Assembly: GCA_024280395.1 (NCBI GenBank)
Contig: JAJRQG010000055.1
Location: forward strand, 1 to 62,972
DNA: 62,972 nucleotides
Origin: Gammaproteobacteria bacterium
Lineage (GTDB): Bacteria; Pseudomonadota; Gammaproteobacteria; Xanthomonadales; Marinicellaceae
Reading direction: 5' to 3'
Both the position numbers and the translations under genes were made by a program. The notes under the pieces were generated by a model that was not told the origin of the DNA, searched no databases, and saw only the letters and a list, made by a program, of their open reading frames with translations. This document shows positions 1-7,100 of the stretch, piece by piece; position 1 is the stretch's first letter; each line of letters starts with the position of its first letter.

Positions 1-165
1 AACCTTTGGATATCCTTCAGACTTTTTACAGATATGATTAACAAATTGTGGCAACATTACTATCGGCAAGTTATCTACACAATAATAATCCAAATCTTCT
101 AATGTCCTAAGAGCTATGGTTTTACCAGAGCCAGACATGCCAGATATTATCAACAACTCACGCAT
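1..165 (-). CDS. rapZ: RapZ-like RNase adapter / P-loop nucleotide-binding protein (N-terminal 55 residues, runs off the window)
   Basis: Only the amino end is present; the frame is open to base 1. The translation starts [16 protein letters not shown], with a Walker A P-loop (GMSGSGKT) at residues 9-16, followed by [17 protein letters not shown], the typical start of RapZ/YvcJ proteins. In Enterobacteria RapZ binds the sRNA GlmZ and directs RNase E to it, controlling glucosamine-6-phosphate synthesis; other members bind nucleotides or UDP-sugars. The start codon shares a base with the ptsN stop (TAATG), so the two are translationally coupled. This is the usual order hpf-ptsN-rapZ. The family is clear, but the function in this organism is inferred. 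Confidence 0.9.
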   Translation of the reverse strand, partial: MRELLIISGMSGSGKTIALRTLEDLDYYCVDNLPIVMLPQFVNHICKKSEGYPKV

Positions 166-614
166 TATTTTGACTCGTTTAAGATGATATCTCGAACTTC
201 CTTGCTGGAATTGGCTGCAATTAATTCACGATATATGCGATGCTTTTTAAAGAATTCGCCAATCTGCTTTAATAATATTTCGTGAGAATCTTCAGTATTT
301 ACGGGGAATAATATGCAAACTATTAATTGTACCAATGTATCATCAACACTTTCATAGTTTGCTGCTTTATTTAGGACGAATATACGAATTCTCACTTCTC
401 TATCTTGCAAACATCTACCGTGTGGAATTGCAACACCGTTGCCCAATGCAGTTGTGCCAATTTTTTCTCTAAAAACTAGCGCATCGTAAATTTTTCTTGC
501 CTCTTTATTGTTTTCGCCCATTTTTGTGGCTAGCTGTTCAAACAACCTTTTCTTACTACTAAAAGGTATATTCAAATCTATGATATTTGGCTCGATATAA
601 TCTATAAATTTCAT
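165..614 (-). CDS. ptsN: PtsN, nitrogen-related PTS EIIA (EIIANtr)
   Basis: About 149 residues of the PTS EIIA type-2 fold. The phosphorylated histidine lies in the motif [10 protein letters not shown], preceded by [11 protein letters not shown]. EIIANtr accepts phosphate from NPr and regulates potassium transport and metabolism without transporting sugar. I start at the ATG at 614 (MKFIDYIEP), which fits the family N-terminus. An upstream TTG at 659 would add 15 residues but lies inside a perfect hairpin between hpf and ptsN, so it is unlikely. The gene sits between hpf and rapZ as in other gammaproteobacteria. No NPr (ptsO) gene is visible because the window ends inside rapZ. Confidence 0.92.
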   Translation of the reverse strand: MKFIDYIEPNIIDLNIPFSSKKRLFEQLATKMGENNKEARKIYDALVFREKIGTTALGNGVAIPHGRCLQDREVRIRIFVLNKAANYESVDDTLVQLIVCILFPVNTEDSHEILLKQIGEFFKKHRIYRELIAANSSKEVRDIILNESK

Positions 615-643
615 ATTACCATTGGGTATTAAAAGCTTAATCA

Positions 644-669
644 GTGAGGTGATTGTCAAACCACCTCAC
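644..669 (-). terminator. Perfect 8-bp hairpin between hpf and ptsN
   Basis: The arms gtgaggtg (644-651) and cacctcac (662-669) are perfectly complementary around a 10-base loop. In the direction of transcription (minus) it follows the hpf stop by 13 bases and is followed by TGATTAAGCTTTT, a poor U-run. It may be a weak terminator, or an attenuator or stability element reducing read-through from hpf into ptsN. Confidence 0.5.
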
Positions 670-682
670 AAATAAAAATATT

Positions 683-1003
683 TTATTCTATCGTGTATTT
701 TAACGCTTCTCCACGGTGTTTGCTAGTAATCTTGTCTTTGTGTCTTCTAACTTGCTTGTCTAATTTATCCATCAATAAATCAATAGCCGAATATAAATCT
801 TCCTGGGTTGATTCAGCAAACAGTGTTTTGCCATTGATATGCATGGTTGCTTCTGCTTTGTGATTGAGTTTCTCTACACTGAGAATGGCGTGAACATTTA
901 TAACCTGATCGAAATGACGTTTGATTCTTTCAAATTTATTGGTGAAATAATCTCGCATCGAAGTAGTAACATCTAATTGGTGACCAGTGATATCTATTTG
1001 CAT
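683..1003 (-). CDS. hpf: Ribosome hibernation promoting factor, short form (HPF/YfiA family)
   Basis: 106 residues, the length of short HPF (about 95-110). It has the typical N-terminus MQIDITGHQLDVTTSMRDY and the strand-helix pattern of the family (VEKLNHKAEATMHINGKTLFAE, then DLYSAIDLLMDKLDKQVRRHKDK). HPF binds the 30S subunit in stationary phase and promotes inactive 100S dimers. A good ribosome binding site (GAGGAA) lies about 8 bases before the ATG. In relatives rpoN precedes this gene; here only about 220 bases of non-coding DNA separate it from lptB, so rpoN is absent from this locus. Confidence 0.93.
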   Translation of the reverse strand: MQIDITGHQLDVTTSMRDYFTNKFERIKRHFDQVINVHAILSVEKLNHKAEATMHINGKTLFAESTQEDLYSAIDLLMDKLDKQVRRHKDKITSKHRGEALKYTIE

Positions 1004-1225
1004 AGTGATTTCCTCGCTTTAGTTTGAATTTATGGCCAGCAAAAAACTCTGAAAATAATTTGTTTACCTGCCCGCCGAGTGTGAAGACCAGTTGAATGAT
1101 TTTCAACCAAGCCTCTAAAAGAATACTTTGGTATGAATGATGAAAATTCAAGGTGATATTTGTCCTTTTCTTATTATTATTTTCATACACTTAACCATAC
1201 ACGATATCATCAAAACAATCAATCT
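1004..1225. other. Intergenic region where rpoN is expected; carries a degenerate repeat-family sequence
   Basis: No gene is recognised. A short open frame over it lacks any RpoN feature. The stretch contains AAACTCTGAAAATA near 1037-1050 and ATTCAAGGTGATATTTG near 1146-1162. Both resemble blocks, in the same relative order, of the palindromic element at 46675-46940, so this may be a decayed copy. A small hairpin, GTTGAATGATTTTCAAC, is also present. Confidence 0.4.
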
Positions 1226-1945
1226 TTACATTCGGAAATTTTTGCCCAAATAAACCTTCTTCACATCTTCATTACTGATGATTTGCTCAGGCATACCTTC
1301 TGCCAACATCACACCATCATTAAGGATATACGCCCGGTCACAAATACCCAAAGTTTCCCTAACATTGTGATCTGTAACCAAAACTCCCAAACCTCTATTT
1401 TTCAGGTGAGTGACAATCTTTTGTATGTCAATAACAGAAATAGGATCAACTCCGGCAAAAGGTTCATCCAATAATATGTATTTTAAATCCAATGCCAGAG
1501 CTCTGGCAATTTCTACTCGCCTTCTTTCTCCACCAGAAAGACTGATACCCAATTGATCATGAACGTGATCCACACGCAACTCTTCCATCAAAGCTTCAGC
1601 ATGGGCATTTCTTTGTTGTTTATCTAGATCTTTCCTTAACTCTAATACAGCCATTATATTTTGTCTTACTGTCAACTTTCTAAAGACTGAGGCCTCTTGC
1701 GGCAAATATCCCAAACCCAATGCTGCACGTTTATGTACTCCGATTTTAGATGCATCTACGCCGTCGATTAATATTTCTCCTGCATCTGCTGCAACTAAAC
1801 CTACTATCATATAAAAGCAGGTAGTTTTTCCTGCACCATTTGGCCCCAATAATCCGACAACTTCTCCTCGGTCAACTGTCATTGAAACATCTTTGATGAT
1901 TTTCCTTTTCTTGTAGGACTTAACTAAGTTATTAACAACAATCAT
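1226..1945 (-). CDS. lptB: LptB, ATPase of the lipopolysaccharide export ABC transporter
   Basis: 239 residues, full length for LptB. Walker A GPNGAGKT is at residues 34-41, the ABC signature LSGGE at 136-140 and Walker B ILLDEP at 157-162, followed by FAGVDP and the switch histidine in [11 protein letters not shown]. LptB drives extraction of LPS from the inner membrane with LptF/LptG and feeds it to LptC and LptA. It follows lptA with a 2-base gap and belongs to the kdsD-kdsC-lptC-lptA-lptB run. The LptFG genes are not in the window. Confidence 0.97.
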   Translation of the reverse strand: MIVVNNLVKSYKKRKIIKDVSMTVDRGEVVGLLGPNGAGKTTCFYMIVGLVAADAGEILIDGVDASKIGVHKRAALGLGYLPQEASVFRKLTVRQNIMAVLELRKDLDKQQRNAHAEALMEELRVDHVHDQLGISLSGGERRRVEIARALALDLKYILLDEPFAGVDPISVIDIQKIVTHLKNRGLGVLVTDHNVRETLGICDRAYILNDGVMLAEGMPEQIISNEDVKKVYLGKNFRM

Positions 1946-1947
1946 GA

Positions 1948-2493
1948 TTATTTATCTTTCGGTTGTGGTTTAATCACCAATCTCACCCGTTTGTTTTCAG
2001 ATTTCACTCCTTTGATTTCATTGGTTTTCAAATTCATGGATATTTTTTCACCACTCATTTCACCTTGGACTTTACTGTTTATAAAAACATTCCCTGTCAT
2101 GAAAATCATGTCATCATTAATCTTGTATTGAATTTTTTCTGCTTTGACATCAATTTTGCCAAATTCCACATCTATGAATTGTTCCATAGTGACGGGAGAG
2201 CCTGTTAACACCACCTCAGAGATTCCATCTTTATCCTTAAAGAGAATCGCTTGATCTGCATTAATCTTTAAAGTCCCTTGCTCTATATAAACATTGTCCC
2301 AGAACTTAACCTGGGTAAGCCCTGATTTAACTACAGGCAAATTTTTGAAATTATCGCCTTCCAGAACAAAGTCCACTGCTTTATCAGACTCTAAAGCAAT
2401 TGTGTAATTGCTTACAAAAAACAACAGTAAAAACAACAGACCGTGTATCATTGATTTAGTCTTTCTATTGCGACTTAAAAATAGCTTTAACAT
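1948..2493 (-). CDS. lptA: LptA, periplasmic LPS transport bridge protein
   Basis: 181 residues with a signal peptide (hydrophobic core around residues 16-33, ending SNYTIA) followed by an OstA/LptA beta-jellyroll: repeated strands such as [31 protein letters not shown] and [13 protein letters not shown]. LptA polymers carry LPS across the periplasm from LptC to LptD. I keep the ATG at 2493 because it has a good Shine-Dalgarno (AGAGGT, 8 bases upstream). It overlaps the end of lptC by 29 bases, suggesting coupling. An internal Met at residue 15 is the alternative and would shorten the signal peptide's positive region. Confidence 0.92.
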   Translation of the reverse strand: MLKLFLSRNRKTKSMIHGLLFLLLFFVSNYTIALESDKAVDFVLEGDNFKNLPVVKSGLTQVKFWDNVYIEQGTLKINADQAILFKDKDGISEVVLTGSPVTMEQFIDVEFGKIDVKAEKIQYKINDDMIFMTGNVFINSKVQGEMSGEKISMNLKTNEIKGVKSENKRVRLVIKPQPKDK

Positions 2494-3016
2494 TATTATT
2501 TACCTCTAAAGTTTCTTGTGTTAGGTCAAATTTTGCAATTTGACCGGTCATTATCATGTTGTTTTGTTTAAATACCACACCATCTTGGGTAGTGGCTTTT
2601 TTGTTTTTTAAATTCAACAGTAAACTGTTCGCCTCAAAGGAAACTGGTTGTTCAATATTAACAGTGTGAGCAATTAACTTTACAGAAAAATCTATTTCCT
2701 CTTTGTCTGTATCGTACTTTGCCTTTTTAGATTCCAATACCCAGTGTTCTTTTCCTTCACGATAGGTCCAAAACAAGGGTTCATTGATGTGTAAAATGGG
2801 AGAATCAGTATATCTAGTCAGGTTTGGCGAAATAAATCTTGCGGTTAACTGTCCAGATTCATCGGTAATCTTTAACTCCACGTTTTCAACAGAATAACCT
2901 TTGGTAAAGGGCTTGTCCTGGACAATTTTTTCTCTATCGAAAAAATATTTCCAAATAAAGTAACTGACCAATGCAAATATCGTAAAAAGGATGATTTGTT
3001 GTGTTTGTTTAGTCAT
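2465..3016 (-). CDS. lptC: LptC, inner-membrane LPS export protein
   Basis: 183 residues with one N-terminal membrane anchor (residues 8-24) and a periplasmic LptC/YrbK domain (YSVENVELKITDESGQLTA... onward). LptC receives LPS from LptB2FG and passes it to LptA. The start codon directly follows the kdsC stop (TAAATG) and the 3' end overlaps lptA. Family placement rests on position between kdsC and lptA, length, the single anchor and the strand pattern; LptC sequences diverge widely. Confidence 0.9.
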   Translation of the reverse strand: MTKQTQQIILFTIFALVSYFIWKYFFDREKIVQDKPFTKGYSVENVELKITDESGQLTARFISPNLTRYTDSPILHINEPLFWTYREGKEHWVLESKKAKYDTDKEEIDFSVKLIAHTVNIEQPVSFEANSLLLNLKNKKATTQDGVVFKQNNMIMTGQIAKFDLTQETLEVNNNVKAIFKSQ

Positions 3017-3559
3017 TTATTGGTGAGACTCAAGAAAATCAAGCATTTTATTCTGTGCATTCAACAACAAATCACACACTTCTCTGCCTGCACCATGACC
3101 TCCTTTGTTTTTAGTAACCCACTTGGCCACAGACTTTGCTGAATCATGGGCATCGGCCACTGTTATGGGTAAAATACATTCTTTCATTATGGCAACATCA
3201 ATGGCATCATCACCTACATAGGCAGCTTGTGAGTGATTAAGTTGCAAAGCATTCAGCAGATTGTGATATGTTTCTAATTTATTCATTCTGCCTTGATAGA
3301 CATGGTTTATTTTCAATGCCTTCATTCGTTCTGCAACAATCGGCGAAGTTCTACCCGTAATAATAGCCACAGTAATGTCTGTTTGCGCCAACCATGACAA
3401 GCCCAATCCATCTTTAGAGTTAAATTTTTTATACTCTCTGCCATCATCACTAAAATATAAACCGCTATCGGTTAACACTCCGTCAACATCGAATACAACC
3501 AATTTTATATCTTTGGCTACTGCCATCAGTTCTTCTTGTGAATATTGTTTCACCATCAT
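3017..3559 (-). CDS. kdsC: KdsC, 3-deoxy-D-manno-octulosonate 8-phosphate phosphatase
   Basis: 180 residues, a HAD phosphatase without a large cap. The nucleophile motif DVDGVLT is at residues 24-30; later motifs are ITGRTS, the lysine in GRMNKLETY and GDDAIDVAIM. KdsC hydrolyses Kdo-8-P to Kdo, the inner-core sugar of LPS. The first ATG overlaps the kdsD stop (ATGATG overlap), so the pair is translationally coupled. It sits in the same run as the Lpt genes that export the finished LPS. Confidence 0.95.
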   Translation of the reverse strand: MMVKQYSQEELMAVAKDIKLVVFDVDGVLTDSGLYFSDDGREYKKFNSKDGLGLSWLAQTDITVAIITGRTSPIVAERMKALKINHVYQGRMNKLETYHNLLNALQLNHSQAAYVGDDAIDVAIMKECILPITVADAHDSAKSVAKWVTKNKGGHGAGREVCDLLLNAQNKMLDFLESHQ

Positions 3560-4530
3560 ACAACTCCTGCTTTGAGCAAATCATGGATATTTAAAGCACC
3601 CACCAACTTATTATTATCAATCACCAATAGTCCATGGACATTGTGCTTTTCCATCAATTGGGCAGCCGAAACAGCCAATTGATTGGAATTAATCGTTATC
3701 GGATTAATGGTCGCGGCTGTCTCGATTTGGGTATTTTTTAAATCGAGGTTATTGTCAAAGGCTCTTCTTAAATCACCATCGGTGAAAATTCCATGTACAA
3801 TATCTTCCTCATCAACAATCGCAGTCATGCCCAAGCCCTTTTTAGTAATTTCAAACAAAGCTTCTTGAATATTGGTGCCCAACATCACCTTCGGAACTTC
3901 GTCACCTTTTTTCATTAAGTCTTCAATTCTTAATAGTAATTTTTTACCCAAAGTTCCTGCTGGGTGAGATCGTGCAAAATCTTCTTCAGTAAATCCACGC
4001 AATTTTAACAGAGTTACTGCCAATGCATCTCCCAACACCAATGTAGTTGTAGTACTGGTGGTTGGAGCCAAACCCAATGGGCAAGCCTCTTCACCAACAG
4101 CAATAGATAAGTGTACATCCGCAATTTTTGCCATGGTTGATTTGGGGTTTCCTGTAATAGCGATAGTTGAAATACCCATTCGTTTAATGATTGGAATGAT
4201 ATTCAACACTTCTTCGGTTTCACCTGAATTTGATATGCAAATAGTCACATCGTTTTTGGTAATCATGCCCAAATCGCCATGACTGGCTTCACCTGGATGC
4301 ACAGAAAATGCGGGGGTTCCAGTTGAGGCCAATGTGGCTGATATTTTATTGCCTATATGACCTGATTTCCCCATGCCAATTACTACCACATGACCTTTGC
4401 AATTCAACAGAATCTCTGTGGCATTAATAAATTCTTCGCCAATTTGAGCTTGTAACTTATCTAAAGCCGAGCTTTCAGTACGAACCACTTGTTTGGCAAT
4501 ATTTAATATGTCAGGACTTTGATTGTTCAT
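3556..4530 (-). CDS. kdsD: KdsD, D-arabinose 5-phosphate isomerase
   Basis: About 324 residues: an N-terminal SIS sugar-isomerase domain (IGMGKSGHIGNKISATLASTGTPAF, HPGEASHGDLG) and two C-terminal CBS domains from about residue 205. It converts ribulose-5-P to arabinose-5-P, the first committed step towards Kdo. I start at the ATG at 4530 (MNNQSPDIL), which overlaps the upstream antiporter stop as ATGA; an in-frame start at 4548 would overlap more. Its 3' end overlaps kdsC. Confidence 0.95.
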   Translation of the reverse strand: MNNQSPDILNIAKQVVRTESSALDKLQAQIGEEFINATEILLNCKGHVVVIGMGKSGHIGNKISATLASTGTPAFSVHPGEASHGDLGMITKNDVTICISNSGETEEVLNIIPIIKRMGISTIAITGNPKSTMAKIADVHLSIAVGEEACPLGLAPTTSTTTTLVLGDALAVTLLKLRGFTEEDFARSHPAGTLGKKLLLRIEDLMKKGDEVPKVMLGTNIQEALFEITKKGLGMTAIVDEEDIVHGIFTDGDLRRAFDNNLDLKNTQIETAATINPITINSNQLAVSAAQLMEKHNVHGLLVIDNNKLVGALNIHDLLKAGVV

Positions 4531-5495
4531 GAGCGTTGGTACAACCAAAAATAATAGGCTAAATAACTGAGTATAAACATATAACCAATAAATCTGGGTA
4601 TTGGTTTATTTCTCGCCACATAAATCAAAGAAAATATCAACAATGCAAATGTTAAATCCAACATGACCAAATAATCGGTAGACAAAAAATTATCAGGCAA
4701 TTGAAAAGTCTTGATACTGGCACTGATTCCCAAAACACCCAACAAATTAAACATATTTGAACCCACAATATTACCCAGTGCTAAATCGTGTTCACCTTTT
4801 CTCATGCAAGAAATTGTTGCTGAAAGTTCAGGTAAAGACGTTCCCAAGGCAACGATAGTTAAACCGATGATTACATCACTCACTCCCAACATATGCGCAA
4901 TACTGGTTGCTCCTTTTACCATCATTATTGACGCAATTGGCAACATGACCATGCCAAACATCAACCAAAGCCAAGCAGCTTTTTTTGATAAATCTTGAGG
5001 CATTTCTGCTTCAAACTCTTCTTCTAAAATATCTTTTTCCTTAGACTCACGTAATCCCAACCAGGCCATCCATAAAGTCATTGCCAACATTCCAATTAAC
5101 AAAATTATTCCGTCAATGCGGCTTAATTCACCATCCCACATTAACCAAAGTACAAACAAAGATACCAACAACAATATAGGCATTTCACGTTTTACAGTAT
5201 TAGAACAAATTAACAATGGAGAGACAACAATGCCTACACCCAGAACCAATGCAATATTGGTAATATTTGAACCAACAGCATTGCCCAATGCCAATTTAGC
5301 ATTGCCCTGCATAGCAGCAATGGCTGAAATGACCATTTCTGGAGCAGAAGTGCCGAAACCGATGACAATCAAACCCACCACCATACTTGAGACACCTAAG
5401 TACTTGGCTGTGGCTGCAGCTCCCATAATAAATTTATCAGCTGAATACACCAATAAAACCAACCCAACAATCAGATAAGCCAACGCTTCAATCAT
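4527..5495 (-). CDS. CaCA-family calcium/sodium antiporter (YrbG-like)
   Basis: 322 residues, about ten membrane helices in two inverted halves. Each half carries the alpha-repeat of K+-independent Ca2+/Na+ exchangers: GFGTSAPEMVIS with GNAVGSNITNIALVLG in the first, and ALGTSLPELSATI with GNIVGSNMFNLLGVLG in the second. It is first in the run antiporter-kdsD-kdsC-lptCAB, the same position as yrbG in E. coli. The ion is not determinable from sequence. The 86-base gap to ibaG is a divergent promoter region; the mla operon often found here is missing. Confidence 0.9.
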   Translation of the reverse strand: MIEALAYLIVGLVLLVYSADKFIMGAAATAKYLGVSSMVVGLIVIGFGTSAPEMVISAIAAMQGNAKLALGNAVGSNITNIALVLGVGIVVSPLLICSNTVKREMPILLLVSLFVLWLMWDGELSRIDGIILLIGMLAMTLWMAWLGLRESKEKDILEEEFEAEMPQDLSKKAAWLWLMFGMVMLPIASIMMVKGATSIAHMLGVSDVIIGLTIVALGTSLPELSATISCMRKGEHDLALGNIVGSNMFNLLGVLGISASIKTFQLPDNFLSTDYLVMLDLTFALLIFSLIYVARNKPIPRFIGYMFILSYLAYYFWLYQRS

Positions 5496-5581
5496 TAAAA
5501 CACACCATAAAAATCATTTTTAACTATATCAACCTAGTATTATAAAATATAATGTGCCTATTTTGAAATAAGAATCAACAC

Positions 5582-5821
5582 ATGCAACCAAAATCTATTG
5601 AAGAACTGATTGAAAACCACATTAACTGTCAACATGTTCAGGTCGAAAGCGATGACTTGACTCATTTTACAGCAGTTATTGTCTCTGAAGAATTTGAGAA
5701 CCAGTCAAAACTCAACCGACACAGGTTGGTCTATGCCGCTTTGGGTGATCACATGCAAAGTGATATTCACGCATTTAGCTTTCAATCTTATACTCCAACC
5801 GAATTCGACAACTTAAAATAA
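5582..5821 (+). CDS. ibaG: BolA-family protein IbaG
   Basis: 79 residues with the BolA/IbaG pattern: [18 protein letters not shown], a central F-T-A-V-I-V strand, then [16 protein letters not shown] with the conserved histidine. BolA-type proteins bind [2Fe-2S] clusters together with a monothiol glutaredoxin. The adjacency to murA, one base downstream, is the classic ibaG-murA arrangement and identifies this as IbaG rather than BolA. It is divergent from the antiporter gene. Confidence 0.9.
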   Translation: MQPKSIEELIENHINCQHVQVESDDLTHFTAVIVSEEFENQSKLNRHRLVYAALGDHMQSDIHAFSFQSYTPTEFDNLK

Positions 5822-5822
5822 T

Positions 5823-7094
5823 ATGCAAAAAATAGTCATCAAAGGTGGTATACCACTAAATGGTACCATCAATGCGTCTGGCGCAAAAAATGCAGTTCTA
5901 CCTATTATTGCAGCGAGCATTGTTGGTTCCGGTCATTCGTTAATCAAAAACGTGCCACATTTGGATGATGTGACTACCATGAATGAATTGTTGATACAAA
6001 TGGGTGTGCAACTGAATATCGTAGACACCACAAATGTTGAAATCTGTGCAGATTACATTGACAATCCCCGTGCTCCATATGAAACAGTAAAAACCATGAG
6101 GGCTTCAATATTGGCTCTTGGTCCATTACTAACCAAATATGGCAAAGCCGAAGTTTCATTGCCCGGTGGTTGCGCCATTGGTGCAAGACCTGTTGATATT
6201 CACCTCAAAGGCTTGGAAGCTATGGGTGCGAAGATAAAAGTTGAGAATGGATATATCATTGCTCAAGCCAAAAGACTAAAGGGCTGTCAATTTTACATGG
6301 ATAAGGTAACAGTCACAGGCACAGAAAATCTATTAATTGCAGCAACGTTGGCTGATGGTGAAACCATTTTAGAAAATTGTGCTACCGAACCTGAAGTGGT
6401 TGATGTGACCAAGTATTTAATCAATATGGGTGCAAAAATTGAAGGCATAGGTACTTCTATTTTAAAGATTCAAGGCGTTGACAAACTAACAGGCTGTGAG
6501 CACAATGTCATTCCAGACAGAATTGAAGTGGGCACGTTTCTAGTGGCAGCTGCTGCCACTGGTGGAAAAATCACTATTAACAAAGCCAATCCAGAAGATT
6601 TGGAATCAGTTTTAATAAAATTACGTGAAGCTGGAGCTGAAATTTCTACAACAGAAGACTCAATTAGCCTCAATATGCATGGCAAACGCCCCAAACCTGT
6701 CAACATTAATACCGCTCCCCACCCTGCTTTTCCTACCGACATGCAAGCCCAGCTCTGCACATTAAATGCCATCGCAAGTGGCTATTCAATTGTCACAGAA
6801 AACCTATTTGAAAATAGATTTATGCACATCAATGAATTGGTAAGAATGGGAGCAGAGATAACCGTAGCTGGTAATCAAGCCATCATCCAAGGAATCAAAC
6901 AACTCAACGGAGCACCCACCACAGCAACCGATTTAAGGGCATCTGCCAGTTTGGTTATTGCTGGTTTGGTTGCAAAAGGCGAAACAGAGATATTTGATAT
7001 TCACTATATTGACCGAGGGTACGAAGTGATTGAAGAAAAACTCAATCAGTTGGGTGCAAAAATACAACGTGTTACAATTGAACCAGGCCATTAA
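5823..7094 (+). CDS. murA: MurA, UDP-N-acetylglucosamine 1-carboxyvinyltransferase
   Basis: 423 residues, full length. It has the EPSP-synthase-like two-domain fold, with the N-terminal KGGIPLNG...GAKNAVLP motif, the catalytic loop [11 protein letters not shown] (Cys117, the fosfomycin target) and the C-terminal [13 protein letters not shown]. It catalyses the first committed step of peptidoglycan synthesis in the cytoplasm. The ATG lies one base after the ibaG stop, so the two are co-transcribed. The next gene, a peptidase, begins 6 bases after the stop. Confidence 0.97.
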   Translation: MQKIVIKGGIPLNGTINASGAKNAVLPIIAASIVGSGHSLIKNVPHLDDVTTMNELLIQMGVQLNIVDTTNVEICADYIDNPRAPYETVKTMRASILALGPLLTKYGKAEVSLPGGCAIGARPVDIHLKGLEAMGAKIKVENGYIIAQAKRLKGCQFYMDKVTVTGTENLLIAATLADGETILENCATEPEVVDVTKYLINMGAKIEGIGTSILKIQGVDKLTGCEHNVIPDRIEVGTFLVAAAATGGKITINKANPEDLESVLIKLREAGAEISTTEDSISLNMHGKRPKPVNINTAPHPAFPTDMQAQLCTLNAIASGYSIVTENLFENRFMHINELVRMGAEITVAGNQAIIQGIKQLNGAPTTATDLRASASLVIAGLVAKGETEIFDIHYIDRGYEVIEEKLNQLGAKIQRVTIEPGH

Positions 7095-7100
7095 GTCAAT

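Noticed and set aside
936-1190. 84-codon minus-strand frame between hpf and lptB, possibly an rpoN remnant
   Set aside because: It overlaps hpf in another frame and has no RpoN box, helix-turn-helix or other family feature; it reads through repeat-like DNA.
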